64,000 nucleotides of DNA from assembly GCA_964574985.1 (NCBI GenBank), contig CAZNPH010000006.1, positions 111,066-175,065 of the forward strand, in the 5' to 3' direction. The notes below the pieces were generated by a model. That model was given only the letters and a program-made list of their open reading frames with translations, was not told the DNA's origin and searched no databases. Below are positions 26,792 through 36,005 of this stretch, piece by piece. The number at the start of each line of letters is the position of its first letter. The stretch's first letter is position 1. The position numbers were made by a program, and so were the translations under genes. This stretch comes from CAZNPH01 sp964574985. GTDB taxonomy: Bacteria > Bacteroidota > Bacteroidia > Bacteroidales > SM23-62.

Positions 26792-27600
26792 GCAGATTGC
26801 CCGGGGGATTTTTCCGTGCGCCCGCGCAGGATAAAAAACAGAAGAACGAGTCCGGCTACAAAGAAAGGAATGCTCAGCCATTGTCCCATATTGAGCATCA
26901 TATCCTGTTCGAATCCGACCTGGTCTTCCTTGATGAACTCGATCAGAAAGCGCATGCCAAAAGTAAGGGTCAGGAAGATGGAGAACAACAATCCTTTTTT
27001 TACCCGGCCATTGTTTTTCCAATAGATCCTGTACAGGATCAGAAAAATAATGAAGTACGACAGGGCCTCATAGATCTGGGTGGGGTGTTTGGGAACCATT
27101 TCTCCCTGGCGGATGAAAACAAAACCCCAGGGAAGGTTGGTCTTGATCCCGTATATTTCGGAATTCATCAGGTTGCCGAGACGGATCATTGCACCGGCCA
27201 GGGCAACGGTGATCACGATCCTGTCCAGTATCCACACGAATGATTTGTTCTGTTTCCTTACGAACAGCCAGAGTGCTGCCAGTATGCCGATGGCTGCACC
27301 ATGGCTGGCCAGTCCGCCCTGCCATATCTTCAGGATCTCGAGCGGATTGGACAAATAATAACCCGGTTCATAAAACAGGCAGTGACCCAGCCGGGCACCG
27401 ATCACCGTACCCACGGCCATGTAGATGGTCAGTTTATCCAGCAGCTCCATAGAGAGCCCTTCTTTTTTAAAGATCCTGGTAAATATCAGGTAACCGAACA
27501 GGAATCCCGATGCGAAAAGCAATCCGTACCAGCGAACGGCAAAATTGCCGATCCGGAATATTTCGGGATCCATACTCCAGTGAATGGCAAGTGAGGTCAT
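26788..27600 (-). CDS. lgt: Prolipoprotein diacylglyceryl transferase
   Basis: A 270-residue inner-membrane enzyme with seven helices that transfers diacylglycerol from phosphatidylglycerol to the lipobox cysteine of prolipoproteins. Motifs are intact: GGLASHGA with the essential His (near 97-104), the signature AGAMIRLGNLMNSEIYG with Arg and Asn-Glu (near 135-151), and KHPTQIYEAL (near 172). The start at 27600 lies 12 bases from a probable transcription start (TAAGTTTG on the minus strand at 27620-27627). It heads a four-gene unit linked by 4-base overlaps. Confidence 0.97.
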   Translation of the reverse strand: MTSLAIHWSMDPEIFRIGNFAVRWYGLLFASGFLFGYLIFTRIFKKEGLSMELLDKLTIYMAVGTVIGARLGHCLFYEPGYYLSNPLEILKIWQGGLASHGAAIGILAALWLFVRKQNKSFVWILDRIVITVALAGAMIRLGNLMNSEIYGIKTNLPWGFVFIRQGEMVPKHPTQIYEALSYFIIFLILYRIYWKNNGRVKKGLLFSIFLTLTFGMRFLIEFIKEDQVGFEQDMMLNMGQWLSIPFFVAGLVLLFFILRGRTEKSPGQSA

Positions 27601-27619
27601 ATCCGGGAAATTTAGGAAC

Positions 27620-27627
27620 CAAACTTA
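27620..27627 (-). promoter_or_regulatory. Candidate -7 element for the lgt operon
   Basis: Minus-strand TAAGTTTG fits TAnnTTTG and lies 20 bases before the lgt start. It is back to back with a -7 match on the plus strand (27639-27646), so the 62-base gap appears to hold two divergent promoters. No good -33 element is visible. Confidence 0.45.
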
Positions 27628-27638
27628 CAAAAAAAATG

Positions 27639-27646
27639 TATGTTTG
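27639..27646 (+). promoter_or_regulatory. Candidate -7 element for the Ig-like lipoprotein gene
   Basis: TATGTTTG fits TAnnTTTG. Transcription from here would begin near 27653, which supports the lipoprotein start at 27663 and excludes ATG codons further upstream such as 27636. The -33 region is weak. Confidence 0.45.
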
Positions 27647-27662
27647 TGCATTGATCAGCGGC

Positions 27663-29549
27663 ATGAATATGAAACTTTTCATCAGGCTTTGCAGGGACCC
27701 GGCCGTATTTGTGACATGTATCCTGGTCATATCTGCCTGTGCGAAGATCGGCAGACCGACCGGCGGACCGAGGGATGAGGACCCCCCGGTGCTGACCGGC
27801 AGCAATCCGGATAATTTTTCCACGGGTTTTGACGGGAACCGGATCACCATCGATTTCGATGAGTATATTGTCCTGCGGGATGTGAACCGCGAGCTGACTA
27901 TCTCTCCGCCCCTGGAAAAAAATCCGGTGGTCCGCCTGCGGGACAAGGGGCTGGTTTTGGATCTTCCCGGGGAACTGAAAGAAGACATGACCTATACCCT
28001 GAATTTCGGCCGGGCCGTGGCCGACAACAACGAGCAAAATGTACTGAGGGATTTCAGGTTCGTTTTTTCCACCGGGAGCCACATCGATACAATGAGCATA
28101 TACGGAAAGGTCCTGGATGCATTCAGCCATGAGCCGCCGGAAGATCCTTTTCTGGTCATGCTTTACCGGGAAACCCATGATTCCGTTCCCCTGACCACCG
28201 AACCCCTGTATCTGGGGAAAACCGGAGAAGAAGGCCGTTTCAGCATTGATTATATAGCCCCGGGGAAATACAAGGTCTTTGCCCTGAAGGATGTAAATTA
28301 CAACTACCTGTACGATTTGCGGGAAGAGAAAATCGCATTCCTTGAACAGGACATCGTACTGAACGCGGATTCCCTTGACCGGGAGATCATTGAAAACCGC
28401 TTTGCCCCGGAACCCGATACGGGTGTGTTTGCCCCCGGGGAACCCTCTCCGCCGGGAGACCGGGATACAACAGCACAGGATACCACTTCTTTATATATGC
28501 CGGTATATTCGGCAGGGATCAGTCTTTTTGCATTCCGGGAGGATAACCAGCCCCAGTATCTGAAGGAGTATGTGCGTCCGGACAGGAACCGGTTCATATT
28601 GTACTTCAACCGGGTCAATGAAGAGGATATCCGCCTGAAACTGATTAACAGGCAAGCGGACAGCGGCTGGTATATGCCCGACCGGTCCATATATAACGAT
28701 ACCGTGGAATACTGGATCACCCGGGAAAGGATACTGTCCATGGATACCCTGATCCTGTCGGCCCGGTACCAGGTCACCGACAGCCTGGGTAAGTATGTGC
28801 CATTCGCCGACACCCTGCGCTTGCTTTTTACAGAGACTTCAGAAAAAAAGAAAAAAAAGAGGGACGAACCCTCCGTTGAAGAGAAAGAAAATCTGGCCAT
28901 CCGTACCAATATACGGCCGGGAAAACCCTTTGACCTGAACCGGAATGTATTGATCACCACTGCCGCGCCCGTGGATTCCGTGCAACCGGACAGTATCCGG
29001 TTGTTCTTCAAACAGGATACCAGTCTGTTAACCCAATCCGCGCGGCTGATCCGGGATACCACCCGGCACCGGCGTTTTTCCCTGTCGGTCAAATGGAAAG
29101 GCAACGCACCTTACCGGCTCAGATTTTTGCCCGGTGCTTTCCGGGATATATACGGGAAGATCAACGATACGTTGGATCTGGATTTTACCACCCGGGACCC
29201 GGAGCATTACGGAGCCCTGTCCGTTTTGATTTCGGGGGTGGACCAGCCGGTTATCATTCAGCTGCTGAGTGGACAGGATGATCTTGTCAGAGAGCAGAAC
29301 ATGACCGGCAGCGGACGGGTGAATTTTGCTTTCCTGGAGCCCGGACAGTACAAGCTGAAGTGTATATATGACCGCAACGGAAATCAACAATGGGATACGG
29401 GGGATTACCTTGAAGGCATACAGCCCGAGATGGTTGAATTCAAGGAGCAGGAAATAAGCATCCGGACGAACTGGGAACTTGAAGTCCCCTGGGTTCCGGA
29501 AGGTGCAATATCCCGTCCCGGGATCAGTCAATCAACTCGTTCCAGATAA
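27663..29549 (+). CDS. Ig-like (Big_5) domain lipoprotein
   Basis: A 628-residue lipoprotein: lipobox CILVISAC places the lipidated cysteine near residue 22. An N-terminal SbsA/Big_5 Ig-like domain follows (about 32-125: DEDPPVLTGSNPDNFS, then TYTLNFGRAVADNNE). A second module has IAPGKYKVFALKDVNYNYL near 200, and the C-terminal part has LEPGQYKLKCIYDRNGNQQW near 560, both typical of transthyretin-like folds in Bacteroidota surface lipoproteins. It is common in the phylum but its role is not known. The tail overlaps the convergent ROK gene by 26 bases. The start was chosen for the lipobox spacing and the promoter. Confidence 0.85.
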   Translation: MNMKLFIRLCRDPAVFVTCILVISACAKIGRPTGGPRDEDPPVLTGSNPDNFSTGFDGNRITIDFDEYIVLRDVNRELTISPPLEKNPVVRLRDKGLVLDLPGELKEDMTYTLNFGRAVADNNEQNVLRDFRFVFSTGSHIDTMSIYGKVLDAFSHEPPEDPFLVMLYRETHDSVPLTTEPLYLGKTGEEGRFSIDYIAPGKYKVFALKDVNYNYLYDLREEKIAFLEQDIVLNADSLDREIIENRFAPEPDTGVFAPGEPSPPGDRDTTAQDTTSLYMPVYSAGISLFAFREDNQPQYLKEYVRPDRNRFILYFNRVNEEDIRLKLINRQADSGWYMPDRSIYNDTVEYWITRERILSMDTLILSARYQVTDSLGKYVPFADTLRLLFTETSEKKKKKRDEPSVEEKENLAIRTNIRPGKPFDLNRNVLITTAAPVDSVQPDSIRLFFKQDTSLLTQSARLIRDTTRHRRFSLSVKWKGNAPYRLRFLPGAFRDIYGKINDTLDLDFTTRDPEHYGALSVLISGVDQPVIIQLLSGQDDLVREQNMTGSGRVNFAFLEPGQYKLKCIYDRNGNQQWDTGDYLEGIQPEMVEFKEQEISIRTNWELEVPWVPEGAISRPGISQSTRSR

Positions 29550-30489
29550 GGCCTGCAGCACCCAGGACCGCTGTGTTTTTGTCCTGGATGCCCGATGGCA
29601 GGAGTTTCACTTTGTTTTTGTAGATGTTCAGCAGATGTTTTTCCATGGAAGCTTTGGTGGGCCTGAAAATGAAATCACCCGATTTTGCCAGTCCGCCAAA
29701 AAGAAAAATGGCTTCCGGACTGGTGATGGCCACTGCTTCGGCAAGTTTCTTGCCCAGTATTTCCCCGGTGTACTCGAAAGCCTCCAGGGCAATGGGGTCC
29801 TTTTCAAGGGCAGCTTCATGGATGAGTTTGGCCGTCATGTCCTGAAAACAAATGCTCCTTAGCCGGCTTTTGTCGGTCCGTTTGGCCAGCAGCTCGAACA
29901 CCGTTCTTTTGACCCCGGTAGCGGAAGCATAGGTTTCCAGGCATCCCAGGTTTCCGCAGCCGCACTGCCTGCCGTTTTTAATGGCGATCACATGCCCCAG
30001 TTCGCCGGCAAACCCGTCATGGCCGTAAACCACCTTGCCGTCCGCAACGATCCCGCTGCCCAGTCCGGTCCCCAGGGTGACCACAATGAAGTTTTTCATG
30101 TTTTTTGCACCTCCGTAGATCATTTCGCCCAGTGCGGCGGCATTGGCATCATTAGTCAGCACGATGGGCATTTGCTGAAAATGTTTGCCCAGCATTTCCG
30201 TCAGGTTGATGATCCCTTTCCAGTTCAGGTTGGGTGCATACTCGATGGTCCCGCTGTAGTAGTTCCCGTTGGGAGCTCCTATGCCGATGCCCTGTATATC
30301 AAAGGATTCCCCGCTTTCTTCGACGGATCCCATGACGGCTTTGTGCAGGGCTTTCAGGTACGACTCCACGTTTGGGTGCCGGTCGGTGCTGATCGAATTT
30401 TCAAAATAGGTCCGTCCGTCGCGGTCGACCGCTCCGTATTTGGTAAAGGTCCCGCCGATGTCAATTCCGATAACCGCTTGAATGCTCAT
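29524..30489 (-). CDS. ROK family sugar kinase (glucokinase-like)
   Basis: A 321-residue kinase. The ATP-binding loop GIDIGGTFTKYGAVD is near 8-22, the catalytic Asp in LTNDANAAALGE near 110, and the ROK zinc site GHVIAIKNGRQCGCGNLGC near 165-183 with three cysteines and the His. These features fit glucose or N-acetylhexosamine phosphorylation. It lies 9 bases downstream of a FucP-type sugar importer on the same strand, so import and phosphorylation are coupled. The sugar cannot be fixed from sequence. Confidence 0.93.
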   Translation of the reverse strand: MSIQAVIGIDIGGTFTKYGAVDRDGRTYFENSISTDRHPNVESYLKALHKAVMGSVEESGESFDIQGIGIGAPNGNYYSGTIEYAPNLNWKGIINLTEMLGKHFQQMPIVLTNDANAAALGEMIYGGAKNMKNFIVVTLGTGLGSGIVADGKVVYGHDGFAGELGHVIAIKNGRQCGCGNLGCLETYASATGVKRTVFELLAKRTDKSRLRSICFQDMTAKLIHEAALEKDPIALEAFEYTGEILGKKLAEAVAITSPEAIFLFGGLAKSGDFIFRPTKASMEKHLLNIYKNKVKLLPSGIQDKNTAVLGAAGLIWNELID

Positions 30490-30498
30490 ATCTGTGAT

Positions 30499-31923
30499 TT
30501 ATTTTGATGGTGTTATGATCCTGTGCCCCCGCCAGCCATACCAGGCAAGGTAAAAATAGCAAATCATGGGTACAAAAAACGACCACTGGAGTCCGGTCAA
30601 ATCCGCCATCATCCCCTGGAGCGGAGGTATGATCGCTGCTCCCAGGATGAACATGATCAGGACAGACGAACCCTGGCTGGTATGTTTACCCAGTCCTCTG
30701 ATGGACAGGGTGAATATATTGGACCACATGATGGAATTGAAGACCCCGATGCCCAGGACGGACCACATGGCAACCATCCCTCCGGTGGTTATGGTCAGCA
30801 GAAGCAGGAGGACGGGTACAACGGAAAAAACGGTCAGTGTCCGTGCCGGCATGGTCCGTCCGAGAATAAACCCAAACAAATTGAGAAAAAGAAATACAAA
30901 ATATGGAAGTATATGAAAGAAGGAAAAACCGGTTTTTATGTAGACAGCCAGATAAACGATCATGAAGGTGCCCAGTAATATCAGTGTCATTTTCAGTATG
31001 TTCCGGAAATTTATCTTTCCTCCCCGCAGGGCAAAAGCTCCGATGAACCTCCCGATCATGGCGCCTCCCCAGTAAAATGCCACATAGGGGCTGGCTTCCG
31101 CCTCGCTCATGCCGGCAATGTTTTCCATCCCGAAGAAATTGATCAACAAGCTTCCGATGGTCACTTCGGCACCGGTGTACACGAAAATGGCCAGCGCCCC
31201 CAGGCGGAGATGCCGGAATTTCAATGCACCGGCCCCTTTTTCAATTCCTTCCCCGCCGGTGAAGCGGGGAAGCCGCGTGAGTGCGATCACCAATGTGAGC
31301 AGAAGAAGCAGGAAAGTCAGAAACAGGTAGGGCACCACAACCGATTTGGCATCCATGGCCGATTCACCGCCGAAGAATTCAAAGATAAAAAAGCCACCCA
31401 GTATGGGACCAATGGTGGTGCCGAACGAATTGAAAGCCTGGGACAGGTTCAGCCGGGAGGAAGCCGTCCTTTCTGGTCCGAGAATGGCCACATAGGGATT
31501 GGCAGCGATCTGCAGTATGGCAAAGCCAAAAGCCAGGATGAACAGGGCTGAAAGAAAAAAACCGTAGATCCTGTATTGTGCGGCGGGGAAGAACAGGGCG
31601 GTCCCCGTTGCAGAAATGATCAGTCCGAGAATAATGCCTTTCTTGTAACCGATCCGGTTAATGGGATCCCCGAATTTTACCGAAATGACAAAATACAGAA
31701 ATCCCCCCACAAAATATGCAATAAAAAATGAAAACTGTATGAGCATGGCCCTGAAGTAGCTAAGCTCAAAAACCGCCTTCATATACGGGATCAGTATGTC
31801 GTTTAATACGGTGATAAAACCCCACATAAAAAAGAGGGAAGTCAGGGCGGCCAGTGCGGGTCCGTATGAACGCCCGTTTTCCGTCCGGGTCAGCGATGCT
31901 GCTGTTTCTGAAGGGTTTGTCAT
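30499..31923 (-). CDS. FucP/GluP-type sugar:H+ symporter (MFS)
   Basis: A 474-residue major facilitator with twelve predicted helices. Near the first helix LTSLFFMWGFITVLNDILIP is the signature of the FHS (fucose/glucose/galactose:H+) subfamily, and LQIAANPYVAILGPERTASS near 130 is its second hallmark. The ATG at 31923 was chosen because residues 1-28 of a longer reading show no homology pattern. With the adjacent ROK kinase it probably takes up and phosphorylates a hexose or amino sugar. Confidence 0.92.
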   Translation of the reverse strand: MTNPSETAASLTRTENGRSYGPALAALTSLFFMWGFITVLNDILIPYMKAVFELSYFRAMLIQFSFFIAYFVGGFLYFVISVKFGDPINRIGYKKGIILGLIISATGTALFFPAAQYRIYGFFLSALFILAFGFAILQIAANPYVAILGPERTASSRLNLSQAFNSFGTTIGPILGGFFIFEFFGGESAMDAKSVVVPYLFLTFLLLLLTLVIALTRLPRFTGGEGIEKGAGALKFRHLRLGALAIFVYTGAEVTIGSLLINFFGMENIAGMSEAEASPYVAFYWGGAMIGRFIGAFALRGGKINFRNILKMTLILLGTFMIVYLAVYIKTGFSFFHILPYFVFLFLNLFGFILGRTMPARTLTVFSVVPVLLLLLTITTGGMVAMWSVLGIGVFNSIMWSNIFTLSIRGLGKHTSQGSSVLIMFILGAAIIPPLQGMMADLTGLQWSFFVPMICYFYLAWYGWRGHRIITPSK

Positions 31924-32085
31924 GGTAAACACAAATGGGGCAGTAAAAATAACAATATTTATTGAAAAGGATGTTTCCTGTTTCACCGGAGGCTTCAAAC
32001 CCTGCATATCATCAAAAATATGAAGAGAATAAAAAAAAAAATTATAAATTAGCTCAGTATATTTTATCCGGTAGAACCAGCAGAT

Positions 32086-32943
32086 ATGAAAAACATCATC
32101 GTCCCCATCGATTTTTCCAGGAATTCCCTGAACGGACTCGAACTTGCCATGATCTTTTCAACAAGGCGTTATACCAACATACAAATGGTCTACGTGCAGA
32201 AAAGAAGTTCCGATTATTACATTCCCGGGCAAACCGAAGAAGAGCAAAAATGGGCGGAAAGGAAATTCAGGGAACTGATCAAAAAATACGGACCAGAACT
32301 GAAGAGCGGATCCAAACTGTGTTACATCATCAAACATGGAAAGATATTCAAGGAAATCGTCAATCAGGTGGAATCATACAAGGATGCCATGGTGGTGGCT
32401 TCCACCCATGGCGCTTCCGGATTTGAGGAATTTTTCATCGGAAGCAATGCATTTAAAATCATATCGGCCACCGAAAAACCGGTGATGACCATCCGGGGAG
32501 GCCATTGCCCTGAGAAGTTCACCAAGATCGTCATGCCCCTGGATGTACATGTGGATACACGCCAGAAAGTACCCAAAACGGCCGAAATTGCAGAACTTTT
32601 CGGATCGGAGATCCATGTCATCCCCGTTTCCTCCTCCAGAAGCAAAAAGATCCTGAACCGCCTGAACGCATACAGAAAACAGGTAACCCAATACCTGGCC
32701 GGCAGGGGCATTGCCTATAGGTCCAAAAGTTTGTACGGGGAGAACATTGCCGATCTGACCGTGGTGTATGCTGATTCCATTGATGCCGACCTGATATCGG
32801 TCATGAAAGACCAGGGAAAAAACCTGAGCATTTTCATGGGCAGTTATACCCATCAGATCCTGAACCGGTCCACCGTTCCCGTGCTGACCATTTCCGCGCG
32901 TGAAACCCATACTTCAACGGGATTCCGGACTTTCGGAGGCTGA
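32086..32943 (+). CDS. Tandem universal stress protein
   Basis: A 285-residue protein with two UspA domains (about 1-140 and 146-280). Each begins with a beta strand and a Pro-Asp pattern (IIVPIDFSRNS; KIVMPLDVHVDT) and the first ends with GSNAFKIISATEKPVMTIRG, close to the ATP-binding Gly-rich pattern. Such proteins accumulate under stress or growth arrest; their targets are mostly unknown. It stands alone, and its last 30 bases overlap the convergent epimerase gene. Confidence 0.9.
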   Translation: MKNIIVPIDFSRNSLNGLELAMIFSTRRYTNIQMVYVQKRSSDYYIPGQTEEEQKWAERKFRELIKKYGPELKSGSKLCYIIKHGKIFKEIVNQVESYKDAMVVASTHGASGFEEFFIGSNAFKIISATEKPVMTIRGGHCPEKFTKIVMPLDVHVDTRQKVPKTAEIAELFGSEIHVIPVSSSRSKKILNRLNAYRKQVTQYLAGRGIAYRSKSLYGENIADLTVVYADSIDADLISVMKDQGKNLSIFMGSYTHQILNRSTVPVLTISARETHTSTGFRTFGG

Positions 32944-33921
32944 TCGCTCCCGGCAGAACCGGATGACATCCTGCAGTCTTTCGTTGAAGGATCCCGGCCG
33001 GTAGCCCAATTGCTTCTCCGCCTTTTGAACGGAGATCCTGAAACTGTGGTTGAACTTGCGGATATGGCCCGGAGTGACCAGGGGGGCTCTTCCCGTAAGC
33101 CGGGACCAGATCATCACGGCGTGACCGGCCGCCAGCATGGCCCACAGGGGAATCCGGATCATCCAAAACCGCCTGCCCGATTGACGGTTAAGCAAATCAA
33201 GCAATTCATTGTAATCCACGTTGGTGCCCCCGATCAGGTATTTTTCCCCGGCTTTTCCCTTTTCTGCAGCCAGCAAATGGCCCATGGCCGCATCATACAC
33301 ATGGACAAAATTGGCAATGCTCCTGCCCCTGCCGGGAATGATCCTCCAGGAACCTTTGATGTAGAGGCATATCATGCGGGCCACCCAGTTGCTCTCTGTC
33401 AGGGGGCCGGGTCCGAACACCCGGGTGGGATATACCGCGACGATGTCCAGGCCCCGGTCAATGTATCCGGGGATGATCTCACCGGCCAGGGCCTTGGAAT
33501 GTTCATACGGGGTGTAGTATTCGGGGGTGTGCCGGCTCTCCTCGGTGATGAAGTCTGTGGCCGAAGGTTTGTAAACCCCGGCAGTGGAGGTAAAAATCAC
33601 CTTTTTCACCCCGGTTTTCAGGGCACATTCAAATACATTCCGGGTGCCTTTTACGTTGATCCGGTAAAAATCCCCGGGATCCCTGGCCCACGGCCTGGCC
33701 AGTCCGGCCAGATGAAAAACCCAGGTACAACCCCGCATGGCTTCTTCCAGCACATCCGTGGTGAACAGGTTTCCCCTGAACAGGCGGATGTTCTTACCTG
33801 GCAGCTTTTTTGCCTTTTGGTCACTTCTGTACAATGCATGAACGGAAAATCCCCGGTCTGCAAGCAAGGTGCATAAGTGCATCCCGATAAAACCCGTTGA
33901 TCCGGTGACCATTACATTCAT
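32914..33921 (-). CDS. NAD-dependent epimerase/dehydratase (extended SDR)
   Basis: A 335-residue SDR. The Rossmann motif MVTGSTGFIG opens the protein, SSTAGVY-like FTSTAGVYKPS lies near 117, and the catalytic Tyr/Lys pair is in YTPYEHSKAL near 142-146. The pattern is closest to dihydroflavonol-reductase/HpnA-like dehydrogenases that act on sugar or lipid side chains. I chose the ATG at 33921; 17 extra upstream codons lack homology and would run into the divergent kinase gene. The substrate is unknown. Confidence 0.9.
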   Translation of the reverse strand: MNVMVTGSTGFIGMHLCTLLADRGFSVHALYRSDQKAKKLPGKNIRLFRGNLFTTDVLEEAMRGCTWVFHLAGLARPWARDPGDFYRINVKGTRNVFECALKTGVKKVIFTSTAGVYKPSATDFITEESRHTPEYYTPYEHSKALAGEIIPGYIDRGLDIVAVYPTRVFGPGPLTESNWVARMICLYIKGSWRIIPGRGRSIANFVHVYDAAMGHLLAAEKGKAGEKYLIGGTNVDYNELLDLLNRQSGRRFWMIRIPLWAMLAAGHAVMIWSRLTGRAPLVTPGHIRKFNHSFRISVQKAEKQLGYRPGSFNERLQDVIRFCRERSASESPESR

Positions 33922-33957
33922 TTTATCATGAATTTGTGTAATACGGACCTGAATATA

Positions 33958-35994
33958 ATGAAAAAGTATCATATTTGTTTTAACTTTCAGAGATCAGAGT
34001 TCAACACGGTAAGGAATATTTGCCCCTTGGGCCGGAAACCATCCATACAAGCGCTTGAACAAAAAGTCCGTTTACTGGAAAACGAACTGGCCAAAGAAAA
34101 AGCCAGGGTGTTTTCGGTGGTAAACGGACTCGCTTTTCCGGCCTGGCTGAAGGACAGCGAAGGAAAATTCATCTGTGTAAGCCAGGCATACAAGGAAGTT
34201 CATGTAAAAAAGGGAACGAATGTCACCGGGAAAACCGATTATGACCTGTACCCGGAAGGGGAGGCAAAAATATGGGTCAGGGATGACCGGGAGGTCATCC
34301 GGAAGGGAAGTGTGATCACTTTTCAGAATAAAAAGAACGACAAATGGTACATCACCAACAAATGTCCGGTGTTCGACGAAAAAGGAAAAATTGCCGGGAT
34401 CTTCGGATATGAGCGGGACACCACTGAATACCTGGAAGCCATTGAACTGCTGGCTACTGAAAGGGATTTCCTGGAAGAACTGATGAACCATCTCCCCTAC
34501 AACATCTATTTCAAGGATACCCAAAGTCGGTTTACCAGGATCAACAATGCACAGGCAGATTTTCTGGGGATCAGCCACCCCGGCAAGGCCCTGGGGAAAA
34601 CCGATTTTGATTTCCTGCCCAGGGAACGTGCAGAAGAAGCCTTCCGCGAAGAACAAAAAATAGTCAAAACCGGGGAGCCCCTGATCGAACGCCAGGAAAA
34701 ACATATCATGCCCGGCGGGGAAGAAAAATGGATGGCCGCCACCAAAATCGCTGTCCGGGACAAAAAGGGCAACATCACCGGCATGGTCGGGATATCCAGG
34801 GATATTACCCGGGAACGGGAGGCGGCTTTCGAACTGAAAGAAGCAAAAGCCAAAGCCGAAGAGGCGGATCGCCTGAAATCGACCTTTCTGGCCAACATGT
34901 CACATGAGATCCGTTCCCCCATGAACGGGATCATCGGTTTCGCCAGACTGATCAGGGACCTGGACCCCGACAGGCAAACCATCCTGAAATATGTTTCCCT
35001 GATCCTCAATTGCGGCAACAATTTGCTGGCCCTGATCGACGACATCATCGACATAAGCAAGATAGAAGCCAACCAGCTCAAGATCCGGAAAACCGGAATG
35101 GATGTAGTACAAACCATGCAGGAAATCGAAGAATCCTACAGAAACACAAAAAAAGACAGGCTGAAAAAAATGGAATTTTCCCTGAACATTCCGGATGACG
35201 TATCCGACTTTCATATAATCACCGACCCTCTGCGTTTCAACCAGATCATGAACAATTTGCTGAGCAACGCTTTCAAATTCACAAAAAAGGGAAGGATCGA
35301 ATTCGGTTTCACGAAGCCGGAAAATGGCATGGTGGAATTTTTTGTACATGATACGGGGATCGGGATTCCGGAGGAAAAAGAGGAAATAATATTTGAACGT
35401 TTCGGACAGATTGCCGGCAGCAATACGGAGGAAGGGGGTACCGGACTCGGACTGGCCATTACCAAAAACCTGGTTGAACTGCTTGGGGGGACCATCCGGG
35501 TGGATTCCGTTGAAAATGAAGGAAGTTCATTTTATTTCCGTTTACCCTGGGTGCCTGCTGAAAAGAACGGGGAAACCGTTGCTCCCGGGATTAAAAAAAA
35601 GAAGGAAAAATACCGGTGGCCGGGTAAAAAGATCCTGGTGGTGGAGGATGAGTTGTTCAATTATTATTTCCTTGAGGAGATCATTTCGGTCACGGGGGCC
35701 AGGGTCATCCGGGCGGTTAACGGCAAGGAAGCACTGGAAAAGATCCGGAACCGGAAAGACATCGATCTGGTGCTGATGGACATACGCCTGCCGGAAATGG
35801 ACGGGTATGAAGTCACCCGGCAGATCCGGGAACTGGATCCGGATATTCCGGTCATCGCGCAAACCGCGGGTGCCATGCCCGGTGAAAGAGAAAAATGCCT
35901 GGAAGCAGGATGCAATGAATATATTTCAAAGCCCCTGGATGTTGAAGTCCTCATGAGCCTTATAGACCGGTATGTCGGAGAAAGAGATCATTAA
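33958..35994 (+). CDS. Hybrid histidine kinase (PAS-PAS-HisKA-HATPase-REC)
   Basis: A 678-residue cytoplasmic hybrid sensor kinase without membrane helices. Two PAS domains lie at about 45-165 and 165-285 (PAWLKDSEGKFICVSQAY; YNIYFKDTQSRFTRINNAQA). The H-box is NMSHEIRSPMNGIIGF near 303, the ATPase has N-box NNLLSNAFKF, DTGIGIP and GGTGLGLAITKN near 480, and the receiver domain (about 555-675) has DLVLMDIRLPEMDG and YISKPLD. It phosphorylates its own receiver; no separate output regulator is adjacent. Start choice is uncertain: ATG at 33928 is also possible. Confidence 0.92.
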   Translation: MKKYHICFNFQRSEFNTVRNICPLGRKPSIQALEQKVRLLENELAKEKARVFSVVNGLAFPAWLKDSEGKFICVSQAYKEVHVKKGTNVTGKTDYDLYPEGEAKIWVRDDREVIRKGSVITFQNKKNDKWYITNKCPVFDEKGKIAGIFGYERDTTEYLEAIELLATERDFLEELMNHLPYNIYFKDTQSRFTRINNAQADFLGISHPGKALGKTDFDFLPRERAEEAFREEQKIVKTGEPLIERQEKHIMPGGEEKWMAATKIAVRDKKGNITGMVGISRDITREREAAFELKEAKAKAEEADRLKSTFLANMSHEIRSPMNGIIGFARLIRDLDPDRQTILKYVSLILNCGNNLLALIDDIIDISKIEANQLKIRKTGMDVVQTMQEIEESYRNTKKDRLKKMEFSLNIPDDVSDFHIITDPLRFNQIMNNLLSNAFKFTKKGRIEFGFTKPENGMVEFFVHDTGIGIPEEKEEIIFERFGQIAGSNTEEGGTGLGLAITKNLVELLGGTIRVDSVENEGSSFYFRLPWVPAEKNGETVAPGIKKKKEKYRWPGKKILVVEDELFNYYFLEEIISVTGARVIRAVNGKEALEKIRNRKDIDLVLMDIRLPEMDGYEVTRQIRELDPDIPVIAQTAGAMPGEREKCLEAGCNEYISKPLDVEVLMSLIDRYVGERDH

Positions 35995-36005
35995 TACAAA
36001 TCAGC

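Noticed and set aside
28304..29104. 266-codon minus-strand frame
   Set aside because: Opposite the Ig-like lipoprotein; Ser/Arg-rich and without motif.
33010..33876. 288-codon plus-strand frame
   Set aside because: Opposite the epimerase at 32914-33921; Gly/Pro/His-rich shadow.
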